Origin: an uncultured bacterium
Lineage (GTDB): Bacteria > Cyanobacteriota > Vampirovibrionia > Gastranaerophilales > Gastranaerophilaceae
Assembly: GCA_902791985.1 (NCBI GenBank)
Contig: CADAYD010000007.1
Coordinates: forward strand, 21,881-85,880
Direction of reading: 5' to 3'
DNA length: 64,000 bases
The notes beneath the pieces were generated by a model. It worked only from the letters and a program-made list of their open reading frames with translations, made no database searches and had not been told where the DNA came from. This document shows positions 8,218-16,688 of the stretch, one piece after another (the first letter of the stretch is position 1; each line of letters starts with the position of its first letter). The translations under genes were made by a program, and so were the position numbers.

Positions 8218-9810
8218 GTGCAGGGTACCATTGATAAAAATCTTACATATAAAAATGTATTGAAATCAGATATAAATGAGTGTTCTGATATTTTTTCATT
8301 TGAGGAATATATAAAAAGTGTAAAAAAATATGGTTTAAAGTACACATGGGAAAATATTTGCAGTTGCACTTTAAATGCAGAATCTTGTTCTTATTTACCT
8401 CCAAGCATTGATGATTATGGAGAGCTTTATGAAATTGGTCTTGCTATAGAGGACAAAAATTTAAAGAAGAATAAGGGGCAGTATTTTACTCCTGATGATG
8501 TTGCACTTGTTATGAGTGAATGGCTAGAAAAATCGAATGGGGAAAATGTTTGTGATGTCGGTTGTGGAACAGGGAAGCTTATCTTGACATATCTAAGTTA
8601 TATTGGTTATGAAAAAGCACGGGAATTAATTTCAAAAGGCCGACTTTATTTGTACGATAATGATCCTCTGGCACTTAAAATATGTAAAACAGCCATATCT
8701 GTTTTGTACGGCTTAGATATAGCAGATAAAATTCATATTACGGTGTGTGATTTTTTAGATAAGTCGGTTTGTTTACCTGATAATTGTAAATGTATTTCGA
8801 ATCCGCCATATTCAAAAATTTCTCGTATTCTGAATAAATGGGGAAAGTCTGATGTTATCAATGAGTCCAAGGAATTTTATACTGCGTTTATGGAAAAAAT
8901 AATGGTTCAAAGCGAATCTGCAGTAATCATTACACCTTACAGTTTTGTATCGGGCGGAAAATTTTATTCTTTGCGTAAGCAAATGAATAATTATTCCGGG
9001 TTTATCGTTGTTTTTGATAATGTTCCCGGAAACATATTCTGCGGTAAAAAACATGGGATATTTAATTCAAATACCTCAAATTCTGTCAGGGCTGCAATTA
9101 CAGTCGTAAATAAAAAAGATAAGCAAAAGGGATTCAGATTGACTCCCCTAATAAGGTTTAAACAAACAGAACGAAAAAAATTGTTAAAATGTAAAGTTTT
9201 AGAAAAATTTTTATCTTTAAAACCTCAAAAAGTCAGTGAAAATAACACAAAATTTTCAAAGTGTCATAAGGAATTAAGAGGACTTTTTGAGCTTTGGTCT
9301 AATAAAAGCGATAAAAAGTTATCTGATTATTCAGTAAATAAGGGTAAATATACTCTATCAATGCCAAATACTTGTCGGTATTATACAACGGCATCTTCTA
9401 AACCAATGAACCGTAACGGACAGATTTCTTTAACGTTTGATGATGAAAAGATATTTAATTTTGTATACTGTTTAATCAATTCGTCTTTTGCCTATTGGTT
9501 TTGGCGTATATATGACGGAGGGATAACATATCCTAAAAGTTTGTTAATGGATTTACCTATGTTTTGTAATTTATTATCGCAAGATGATTATATATTTTTT
9601 AATAAGATTGCGAAAGAAATGATTAAAAACGAAAAAAAATATATTGTTCGTAAAAATAATGTCGGAGTTCAAGAAAATATTAAATTCCCGAGAAAATACA
9701 GGGATATTATTAATTCCAGAATATTTAAAATTCTTGGTTATCAGGCAGAGGAAAAAATATTTGATATTGTACATTCAAATATGGCTCTAAAAGTAAATCT
9801 TTCTGATTGA
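8218..9810 (+). CDS. N6-adenine DNA methyltransferase
   Basis: A 530-aa S-adenosylmethionine-dependent DNA methyltransferase. After an N-terminal helical region comes the KKNKGQYFTP motif (X), then motif I VCDVGCGTGK (about 111-120), an acidic YDNDP, and the catalytic NPPY at about 195-198. This order is the gamma class of adenine methylases. The C-terminal ~250 residues should carry target recognition. The start is uncertain: GTG at 8218 is the first in-frame start and has only a weak ribosome site. With the nuclease-like gene 18 bases downstream it looks like a Type II restriction-modification operon; recognition sequence unknown. Confidence 0.88.
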   Translation: MQGTIDKNLTYKNVLKSDINECSDIFSFEEYIKSVKKYGLKYTWENICSCTLNAESCSYLPPSIDDYGELYEIGLAIEDKNLKKNKGQYFTPDDVALVMSEWLEKSNGENVCDVGCGTGKLILTYLSYIGYEKARELISKGRLYLYDNDPLALKICKTAISVLYGLDIADKIHITVCDFLDKSVCLPDNCKCISNPPYSKISRILNKWGKSDVINESKEFYTAFMEKIMVQSESAVIITPYSFVSGGKFYSLRKQMNNYSGFIVVFDNVPGNIFCGKKHGIFNSNTSNSVRAAITVVNKKDKQKGFRLTPLIRFKQTERKKLLKCKVLEKFLSLKPQKVSENNTKFSKCHKELRGLFELWSNKSDKKLSDYSVNKGKYTLSMPNTCRYYTTASSKPMNRNGQISLTFDDEKIFNFVYCLINSSFAYWFWRIYDGGITYPKSLLMDLPMFCNLLSQDDYIFFNKIAKEMIKNEKKYIVRKNNVGVQENIKFPRKYRDIINSRIFKILGYQAEEKIFDIVHSNMALKVNLSD

Positions 9811-9828
9811 TTAAATAGGAGAACTGTT

Positions 9829-11025
9829 ATGGATAAAGCAAATGTTATAAATGATTTGATATCAAAGGTTTATGCATACAATGGTAAAAATGTTCTTAAC
9901 AAGAAAGAAATAAAAGAAATTGAAAAGTTTTTTGATAATAATAGTACAAAATACTCAGATGTTCAGGAATTATTAAAACAGGATTCTCGAGTATATGAAT
10001 TAACAAAAAATCTTAAATCTGTAAAATCTGAATTAAATAAACAGCTAAAAGAGCGAAAGGCTCTTCAATCCGGAATTTTGTTTGAATGTGTATGCGCTCA
10101 AACATTAGCATCTATTCTTGGTTTAAACAGAACAGAAGATGCTGAAAATTTAACGTTGTCCAATATGCCAAAAGAAATTAAAAAGTTCTTTTATATGATG
10201 CAAGAAAAAGCGCATACTGCTTGTGCTGTCCGTTATGTTTATTACAAAAAGGATGATTATAGCAATATTTTATTTCAGTATGGGAATCCTGAAACTACAG
10301 GTGATTTAACGCTTGTATTAAATGAAACCCCTATAATAATTGAGGTAAAAGATGTACCGGCGTTGATACAAGATAAAGATTTAAGATATGACGAAAACGG
10401 GAAATTTATTATCAGTGAAGATATTGTTAATGATGCTCCGAATTTTATTGATAAAATAAAAGAATTCAATAATGTTACAAACGTATTTGAAATGCTAGGA
10501 CATAATTACCCGATTTTAAAAAGTGATTCTCCGGAGGAAAAGAAGAAGTTTATAGAGGAATTTTTAAATTCCGATATTGATATTTTAATGACGTCCAAAT
10601 CTAATAAATTGGTTATTCTAAAAAAAGAAGATTTGCTTAAAAATACTTCAGATGGGCTTCCTTTACTCGATATAAGCGGAAGCGAAATAAGGACTACCGG
10701 TAAAAATAGCTTGAGGCATCCGTTTACTCCTAAATATTTAAATAAAGTCTTGTCAGACTCAAATATTAGAATTGATGCAGACAATATTTGTATTGTGGAT
10801 AAGCATAATACTAAAATTATTGGTTATAAAAAAGGCAGATTAACAAGTAAAGAAACTCGTTTCAAAATTAATCAATGTTTTTTCGTTAAAAAGAATTATG
10901 TTGAGGAATATGCGGATTGTTATAAGTTTAAATTAACTGATATAAATCAATGTAAAAGCGGAATTTCAATTCATATAAATATAAAAAAATCAAAATTACA
11001 AATTAAAAAAGAATTATATAGTTAA
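9829..11025 (+). CDS. Putative restriction endonuclease, PD-(D/E)XK type
   Basis: A 398-aa protein of no named family that I can recognise. It contains a plausible PD-(D/E)XK site: D159 in TTGDLTLVL followed by E172-V-K174 in PIIIEVKDV, with predicted strands around each. Residues 1-80 are helical and charged. The gene starts after TAGGAGA, 18 bases behind the methyltransferase, so the two are cotranscribed. Type II restriction endonucleases diverge beyond family recognition, so a nuclease site beside a methylase is the main argument. Alternatives are a methyl-directed nuclease or an accessory specificity protein. Moderately confident of nuclease function. Confidence 0.7.
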   Translation: MDKANVINDLISKVYAYNGKNVLNKKEIKEIEKFFDNNSTKYSDVQELLKQDSRVYELTKNLKSVKSELNKQLKERKALQSGILFECVCAQTLASILGLNRTEDAENLTLSNMPKEIKKFFYMMQEKAHTACAVRYVYYKKDDYSNILFQYGNPETTGDLTLVLNETPIIIEVKDVPALIQDKDLRYDENGKFIISEDIVNDAPNFIDKIKEFNNVTNVFEMLGHNYPILKSDSPEEKKKFIEEFLNSDIDILMTSKSNKLVILKKEDLLKNTSDGLPLLDISGSEIRTTGKNSLRHPFTPKYLNKVLSDSNIRIDADNICIVDKHNTKIIGYKKGRLTSKETRFKINQCFFVKKNYVEEYADCYKFKLTDINQCKSGISIHINIKKSKLQIKKELYS

Positions 11026-11040
11026 CTATCCTTAACGATT

Positions 11041-11069
11041 TTGACAAATATTATTCAAAATGTTAAAGT
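11041..11069 (+). promoter_or_regulatory. Promoter for 11079 gene, near-leaderless
   Basis: TTGACA (11041-11046), 17-base spacer, TAAAGT (11064-11069). Nine bases separate it from the ATG at 11079, with no Shine-Dalgarno sequence. Confidence 0.55.
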
Positions 11070-11078
11070 ATGCTTATT

Positions 11079-12848
11079 ATGAAGAAGAGTTTTTTGATTA
11101 ATTCATTACTGGTTGCATCGGCTTTAGTTGCAATGTCTTGCTATTATATTTCAAATCATACTGTAACATTTATGTATGTTAATCCTTACACTGAAACTGC
11201 GGGCATGAAAAATATTTCTAAAACAGTGCTTGATATGGAAAAAGTTTTGGATGGAGCAAGAAAACTGGCAAGTGATAACGGTTACAAATTTGATTATGTG
11301 TACACAAATGCTTATGGCAGTGGTTTTTTAAAGTATAATCCTATTCCTAATGATTTAGATTATGATGTATTTATTGATCTTGGGACTTTTGATTATACGG
11401 ATGCTAAAACGAAAGACGATGTGGCTAATGAAATAATGGAAAAAATTGAGGCATTTCAGTATTATTTTAATGCATACATCAACATTTCAGATGATAGTAA
11501 GTTCAATACTTTAAGATCGCCATTTGATATGAAAAATGCCCTAAAATCAAGGCATCAAAAGTATTCTGATGAAATAGCAGCATCTTTGGATGATGCTATT
11601 ACCAATAAACGTTATGTAAATCATTTAACAAAAGTTGCTAAAGATGACGGAACCGTTATTTATTACATGCCTTATGTAATGGATCCCGGACAGATGCTAC
11701 TTAAAGATTTCGACTTGATGATGATGTATAGTGACGAAGTTTCTTATTATGATTATATGCTTAAATATGAAAGAATTGTTTCGTTATCGTTAAGTTTTTG
11801 TGCAACGATTAATCATAACGGTAAAACAACTTATATTGAGATATTCCCTGAATTGTTCTCTACAGGTCCTTTGATGCTATCGTACAGACTATACGCTCCT
11901 AACGTATTTTTCAGGAATTCTGCGATTAGATATCTTAGTGATCAATACTCCTTAACTGATGATGAAACTTATCTCAAACGCTTGTTGTATTGTTTTGCGG
12001 ATCATTTGGAAGTGGTATATCCTGATGATGCGTTTGAATATAATCCAATAAAAATCTTTAAAAGAACTTTGCAGCTTACTGATATGGTTGCACCTGTATT
12101 AGGTAAAGAAGAAGCTCAAGAGATATATGACTTTATACAGGAAAATTTACAAAATCGTGATATTCAATTATTAAATGAGTATATTAATTTGTGTGATATA
12201 ATCGGCAGGATATTTAAGTCGCCTAAATTGTATGTTTCTTTTGTTAATTCAAGGAAAATGCACACTCTAATAAAAACTTTGAGTGAAGTTTTAAAAGAGC
12301 TTAAATCCCGAGGGAATATACCTCCTGAATACATAAAAGTTCTTGAAGATTATGTAAAAAATGATGTTATTGCACTTCTTAAAATGGAGAGCATCCGTGA
12401 AAGAAGTGAAACACAGAAGACTGTTGTAGACAGAAATTTTAGAAAAAATATTATGCCTGTTATAAGTAAGGCTGTTTTGACTGTTGTTACCGACAAAGAA
12501 AAAATGCAGCATATTATAGATAGGCTTAAAAACATATACTTTGATTCCGGTTTTCGATTTATAAATATTTATGTTGCCGGACCTGATACTTTCGAGTTGG
12601 AGAAGAACGAATTCACTGACAGTATCAAAGATTTTAAGGATTTTGCTGCTAAAAATGATTTAGCTGAGGATATGAAATTTAAAATTCTTCCTAAAAATCA
12701 AATTCCGAAAGAACATTTAAAATATGAAATTTGGGTTAGATATAATACCACAAAAGAGCAAGACGAATATTATGCAAAAGTTAAAAAAGCTTTGCTTGAC
12801 CATAAAAGTAAATTCAAGATTAATAAAAAAACATATTTTGTAAAATAG
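11079..12848 (+). CDS. Membrane-anchored protein with nucleotidyltransferase-like signature (paralogue A)
   Basis: A 589-aa protein with an N-terminal membrane segment or signal (about residues 5-23). Next comes a conserved block shared with the gene at 16689-18452: NPYTET near 35-40 and YGSGFLK..PIPNDLDYDV at 79-96. The G-S, ten residues, D-x-D pattern (G80-S81, D92, D94) matches the signature of polymerase-beta-like nucleotidyltransferases, and YIEIFPE could supply the third carboxylate. The remaining ~300 residues are helical with no named domain. If exported, an NTP-dependent role would be surprising, so the fold may be repurposed. ATG 11079 is preferred over 11070 because the promoter's -10 ends at 11069. 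Confidence 0.75.
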   Translation: MKKSFLINSLLVASALVAMSCYYISNHTVTFMYVNPYTETAGMKNISKTVLDMEKVLDGARKLASDNGYKFDYVYTNAYGSGFLKYNPIPNDLDYDVFIDLGTFDYTDAKTKDDVANEIMEKIEAFQYYFNAYINISDDSKFNTLRSPFDMKNALKSRHQKYSDEIAASLDDAITNKRYVNHLTKVAKDDGTVIYYMPYVMDPGQMLLKDFDLMMMYSDEVSYYDYMLKYERIVSLSLSFCATINHNGKTTYIEIFPELFSTGPLMLSYRLYAPNVFFRNSAIRYLSDQYSLTDDETYLKRLLYCFADHLEVVYPDDAFEYNPIKIFKRTLQLTDMVAPVLGKEEAQEIYDFIQENLQNRDIQLLNEYINLCDIIGRIFKSPKLYVSFVNSRKMHTLIKTLSEVLKELKSRGNIPPEYIKVLEDYVKNDVIALLKMESIRERSETQKTVVDRNFRKNIMPVISKAVLTVVTDKEKMQHIIDRLKNIYFDSGFRFINIYVAGPDTFELEKNEFTDSIKDFKDFAAKNDLAEDMKFKILPKNQIPKEHLKYEIWVRYNTTKEQDEYYAKVKKALLDHKSKFKINKKTYFVK

Positions 12849-12852
12849 CGCT

Positions 12853-14295
12853 TTAATAATTTAAAATTTTATTTTTCAATAGTGTGCAAATAGAATAATA
12901 ACAGGTTAGGAATATCAAGAGTTTAATTACACTCATAATGCTTTGGTTAATATTTGGTATGTACAAATTGGCATATATAAAATTCAATATAAAATAAACC
13001 AGAGTTCCTATAAATACCATGATAAAGGTTGTTTTAAAGATTTTGGTATAATTTAGGTAGGAAAAGTTTTTAAATTTGACCAATCCGTTTATGAATAATA
13101 ACAGCAGTTCTGATAGGCAAAATGCAATTGCAGCCCCGATAAGTGCGAATTTGTTTATCAAAATAACATTAATCAAAATTGCAAAAGGAATTACTCCCAG
13201 AGATACAATCATTTCAATATGAGTTTTATTTTTAAGATGGTATTTACTGTTTACCAGTTTTAACAATTCGTGTGCAAATACAGAGATTGCGAAAAACGGT
13301 AATACAATTGCTCCAATAAAGTATTCTTTAGGGAAAAATAATCTTGTAATATCTTGAAAATAGAAACAAAAAGTCAATGTTAAAGGCATTATGCACATCA
13401 CGTACAGTTGTAACAGACTTGTCCAATAAGATTTAACTGGTATGTTATGTTCGTATTTCGCAACCAATTCAGGAAATCCGGCAAACATAAAAACTGACCC
13501 GACCGGCTGGATGATATTATATACAAGTATAAGCGCAAATCCCATAATTGATGTGTATAAAAACATTGACATGTTTTGGAAATACATTTTGGCAAAATGT
13601 AAAAGCAGCCAGTAGCAAATGTTGGTTAATACCAGCGGAAGTGCATATTTTACGGTCTCAATAAGTATTTGTTTTTTAAAGCTGATTTTAAAAGACAGAT
13701 TAAAATCAATTTTCTTTAATATATATATGTCAATTATAAATATTGCAATATTCATTGCAACAAGAATTGATGTGGCATCCGCAACGTTTTTGACAAGTAC
13801 TAAGAATAATATGATGAATATTACTTGATAAAGAAATATACTGAACGTGTATAGAAAACTGTTATTTTTAACCCTCAAATACTGATATAAAAGCTGGCGT
13901 ATTCCGCATGGGATGACCAGCGTCATAGTTAAAACAAATGTTGCAGTATCTATGCCAAAGTGAAGCTGTATTACATCTTTAAACAGAAAATATATAGCCA
14001 TTACAATAACATGAGCGACTAATGTCATACCAAAAATACTGGAATAAAATTCTTCAAGCATGTTTTTTATGTTGTAATGTTCGTGATATCTTAAAACGGA
14101 TTTCGTAATCCAGTCCGAAGAACATGTACATAATACATTAAGGAATTGAATGGATATAAAATACATACTCATCTCTTTTGCTTCCAAAATATGAGAAAAC
14201 AAAGGAACAATAATCAAAGAGTTGAGCATAACAAGTATCTTTGATGGTACATAACTTAATGTATTTTTAAATATTTTTAAATAACTATATGGCAT
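12853..14295 (-). CDS. Polysaccharide flippase (MATE/Wzx-like)
   Basis: A 480-aa integral membrane protein with about 12-14 predicted helices spread along its length, e.g. LVMLNSLIIVPLFSHIL near the start and a C-terminal pair. The pattern fits the polysaccharide biosynthesis branch of the MOP exporter superfamily (RfbX/Wzx/MurJ-like), which flips lipid-linked glycans across the inner membrane. It starts after AGGAAG. It is convergent with the paralogue A gene (4 bases between stops) and divergent from the prepilin cluster. Together with the O-antigen ligase-like gene at 40942 and rmlA it suggests surface polysaccharide export; the substrate is unknown. Confidence 0.83.
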   Translation of the reverse strand: MPYSYLKIFKNTLSYVPSKILVMLNSLIIVPLFSHILEAKEMSMYFISIQFLNVLCTCSSDWITKSVLRYHEHYNIKNMLEEFYSSIFGMTLVAHVIVMAIYFLFKDVIQLHFGIDTATFVLTMTLVIPCGIRQLLYQYLRVKNNSFLYTFSIFLYQVIFIILFLVLVKNVADATSILVAMNIAIFIIDIYILKKIDFNLSFKISFKKQILIETVKYALPLVLTNICYWLLLHFAKMYFQNMSMFLYTSIMGFALILVYNIIQPVGSVFMFAGFPELVAKYEHNIPVKSYWTSLLQLYVMCIMPLTLTFCFYFQDITRLFFPKEYFIGAIVLPFFAISVFAHELLKLVNSKYHLKNKTHIEMIVSLGVIPFAILINVILINKFALIGAAIAFCLSELLLLFINGLVKFKNFSYLNYTKIFKTTFIMVFIGTLVYFILNFIYANLYIPNINQSIMSVIKLLIFLTCYYSICTLLKNKILNY

Positions 14296-14337
14296 AAAAC
14301 TTCCTGCTATAATTAGATTATAGCACGAAAAGCAGAC

Positions 14338-14366
14338 TTGAAAAACACTGTTAAATATGTTATAAT
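14338..14366 (+). promoter_or_regulatory. Promoter of the prepilin cluster
   Basis: TTGAAA (14338-14343), 17-base spacer, TATAAT (14361-14366), then a GGAGG ribosome site (14377-14381) before ATG 14386. Confidence 0.7.
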
Positions 14367-14385
14367 ATTATAAATTGGAGGTAAT

Positions 14386-14955
14386 ATGTTAAAACGAGGA
14401 TTCACATTAGCGGAAGTTCTGATTACCATGGGTGTTATTGGTGTTGTGGCCGCACTTACAATTCCATCTTTGAGTGCAAATTATCAGAAAAGAGTTTTGA
14501 CAACTCAACTCCAAAAAGCTTATGCTGAATTATCTCAAGCAGGTTCAATGGCTCTGTCTGAAGAGATGTCTTCGGATATAGATAGGACTCGTGCTTTCAG
14601 AGATAATAACTTTCTTCAAACTTATCTTACCAAGTCTACAAGTTGTGGAATAAGTAGTTGTTTTGCTCAAGCATACAAAAGTCAATGGCGAGGGGATAAT
14701 GATTATGAGCCCACAAGATTTCCTATGACAAGCTATAGCTGTGTTAGGTCAGCTGCAGGTTATTCTGTATGTTTTGGTAAATTGTCTTATGATACAAATT
14801 TAAATTACGGTATACTTGATGTAAATGGAACAAAAGGACCTAATAAAATGGGAGTAGATTTTTATAGAATTTATTTCAAAAAAAGAGGAGGGTTAGTTGG
14901 TTATCAGCAAGAACTAATTAACATTTTAGAAAATGATTGGAATATAGATTTTTAG
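14386..14955 (+). CDS. Type IV pilin-like prepilin 1 of 4
   Basis: A 189-aa protein with a class III signal: a short basic leader (MLKRG), then FTLAEVLITMGVIGVVAAL. A PilD-type peptidase would cut after Gly and methylate Phe1; Glu5 is present. The N-terminal ~50 residues are nearly identical to the next three genes, while the globular part differs. The C-terminal LDVNGTKGPN motif recurs in all four. Cysteine pairs (CGISSC) may form a disulfide. It is first in a tandem set driven by a good sigma70 promoter. It could be a minor pilin or secretion pseudopilin; no assembly ATPase or platform gene is nearby. Confidence 0.9.
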   Translation: MLKRGFTLAEVLITMGVIGVVAALTIPSLSANYQKRVLTTQLQKAYAELSQAGSMALSEEMSSDIDRTRAFRDNNFLQTYLTKSTSCGISSCFAQAYKSQWRGDNDYEPTRFPMTSYSCVRSAAGYSVCFGKLSYDTNLNYGILDVNGTKGPNKMGVDFYRIYFKKRGGLVGYQQELINILENDWNIDF

Positions 14956-14979
14956 AGTTATTTTATCGGAGGATAAAGC

Positions 14980-15531
14980 ATGAAAAAAGCATTTACTTTA
15001 GCAGAAGTTTTGATAACTATGGGCGTAATCGGTGTTGTTGCAGCGTTGACTATTCCATCGTTGAGTGCAAATTATCAAAAAAGAGTTCTGACAACTCAAC
15101 TTCAAAAAGCATATGCCGAGATTTCTCAAGCTGGTGCTATGGTTATCGCAGATGAAATGACTGATGACTTTAGAACCTCGAGAGCAATCAGAAATAGGAG
15201 GTTTATTGGGCCTTATTTAAAATCAGGAGGAACATCATCGTTTGCCAGTAATTATGAAATGCATGACAATAGAGGAACTAATTATAATATTTGGGGTGAA
15301 ATGCGAGGCAACTATAATTGTGGCTCTTTAAGTTCTGGTGCGGTTGTTTGTGTTGATGAGCATGCTCGTGGTATCCTTGATGTCAACGGTCAAAGAGGTC
15401 CTAATGTAATTGGCAGGGATGCATTTTCTATAGGCTTTTTAAAGAATGGAACCATAAGTTATGATTATAGTCCTTCTTTAGAAAGTATTATGTTGAATGA
15501 CTGGGATATTGATAGACCTAATGATTGGTAA
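14980..15531 (+). CDS. Type IV pilin-like prepilin 2 of 4
   Basis: A 183-aa prepilin with leader MKKA and FTLAEVLITMGVIGV. Its closest relative here is the fourth copy at 16124: both have GPYLKSGG/GPYVKTGG, a paired-cysteine stretch (CGS...VVCVD), LDVNG, GPN.IGRDAF and DYSPSL. The start follows CGGAGG. It sits 24 bases after copy 1 and probably shares its transcript. The divergence confined to the globular head suggests duplication followed by selection on the surface-exposed part. Confidence 0.9.
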   Translation: MKKAFTLAEVLITMGVIGVVAALTIPSLSANYQKRVLTTQLQKAYAEISQAGAMVIADEMTDDFRTSRAIRNRRFIGPYLKSGGTSSFASNYEMHDNRGTNYNIWGEMRGNYNCGSLSSGAVVCVDEHARGILDVNGQRGPNVIGRDAFSIGFLKNGTISYDYSPSLESIMLNDWDIDRPNDW

Positions 15532-15551
15532 ATCTTGAAAGGATTAAGCGT

Positions 15552-16097
15552 ATGAGAAAAGGATTTACTTTAGCGGAAGTTTTGATAACATTAGGTGTAA
15601 TCGGTATTGTTGCAGCGTTAACAATTCCATCTATGAGTGCTAATTATCAAAAAAGGGTTTTAACCACTCAACTCCAAAAGGCTTATGCTGAAGTTTCTCA
15701 AGCAGGTGCTGCGGCTTTTACAGAAGATATGGGTAGTGATTTTCGAAAATCTAATACAATACGAAATCGAAAATTTCTCGGGCAATTTTTAAAAACAACA
15801 AGTATTGATGTCGGAAGATTCCCGCGTTATCAAAATAATGGTAGGGATAATTATGATATATCTCTTTATCTTGGACCAAATAGTCGCAGTTACGCATGTG
15901 GTAAAATGCAGACAGGAGCGTATATTTGTGTAACGGAACAGGGTGTAGGAGTGCTGGATGTTAATGGCGAAAAAGGCCCGAATGTAATGGGTAGAGATGC
16001 GTTTACAATCGGATTTGCCAGTGATGGGACTTTAAATGCAGATTACGATGCAAATTTGAAAAATATTATAGAAAATGATTGGGACATAGACAGATAA
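15552..16097 (+). CDS. Type IV pilin-like prepilin 3 of 4
   Basis: A 181-aa prepilin (MRKG then FTLAEVLITLGVIGIVAAL). I start at ATG 15552, preceded by AAAGGA, rather than at an in-frame ATG at 15525 that overlaps the previous gene and would add a nine-residue extension unlike its paralogues. The middle is the most divergent of the set (DVGRFPRYQNNGRDNYD), but CGKM...YICV, LDVNGEKGPN.MGRDAF and the C-terminal NDWDIDR remain. Same transcript as its neighbours by spacing. Confidence 0.9.
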   Translation: MRKGFTLAEVLITLGVIGIVAALTIPSMSANYQKRVLTTQLQKAYAEVSQAGAAAFTEDMGSDFRKSNTIRNRKFLGQFLKTTSIDVGRFPRYQNNGRDNYDISLYLGPNSRSYACGKMQTGAYICVTEQGVGVLDVNGEKGPNVMGRDAFTIGFASDGTLNADYDANLKNIIENDWDIDR

Positions 16098-16123
16098 TAG
16101 AATTATTAGAGAGGATTTAATAT

Positions 16124-16669
16124 ATGAAAAAAGGATTCACTTTAGCAGAAGTTTTAATAACAATGGGCGTAATCGGCGTTGTCGCAGCGTTGACGATTCC
16201 GTCTTTGTCAACGCAGTACCAAAAAAGAGTTTTGACTACTCAACTCCAAAAGGCATATGCTGAATTATCTCAAGCAGGAGCAATGGTTATTGCTAATGAA
16301 ATGACTAGTGATTTTCATCAATCAAGGGCTGTAAGAAATCGTAATTTTATTGGTCCTTATGTCAAAACCGGCGGAAGCGGTAGTTTTGCAAGTAATTATG
16401 CTTTATTGAGTGATAAAAATACCCAATATAATTTTTTGGGAGATATATCAAATCGTAGAGATTGTGGTTCAATGCTATCTGGTGCTGTTGTTTGTGTAGA
16501 TGATAATGGAAAAGGTATACTTGATGTAAATGGAGCAAAAGGGCCGAATTTAATTGGCAGAGATGCTTTTACAATATGGTTTGACAGAGGCGGTAAAGTA
16601 ACATCAGATTATAGTCCTTCTTTGAAATACATCATGTCGGAAGATTGGGATTTAGATGCCGCTCTTTAG
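16124..16669 (+). CDS. Type IV pilin-like prepilin 4 of 4
   Basis: A 181-aa prepilin (MKKG then FTLAEVLITMGVIGV), the last of the tandem cluster and most like copy 2. It retains CGSM...VVCVDD, LDVNGAKGPN, IGRDAF and DYSPSL. It starts after GAGAGGA. The stop lies 20 bases from the end of the convergent gene at 16689, and no strong hairpin separates them. Confidence 0.9.
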   Translation: MKKGFTLAEVLITMGVIGVVAALTIPSLSTQYQKRVLTTQLQKAYAELSQAGAMVIANEMTSDFHQSRAVRNRNFIGPYVKTGGSGSFASNYALLSDKNTQYNFLGDISNRRDCGSMLSGAVVCVDDNGKGILDVNGAKGPNLIGRDAFTIWFDRGGKVTSDYSPSLKYIMSEDWDLDAAL

Positions 16670-16688
16670 TTTTTGATGTACTATTTTT

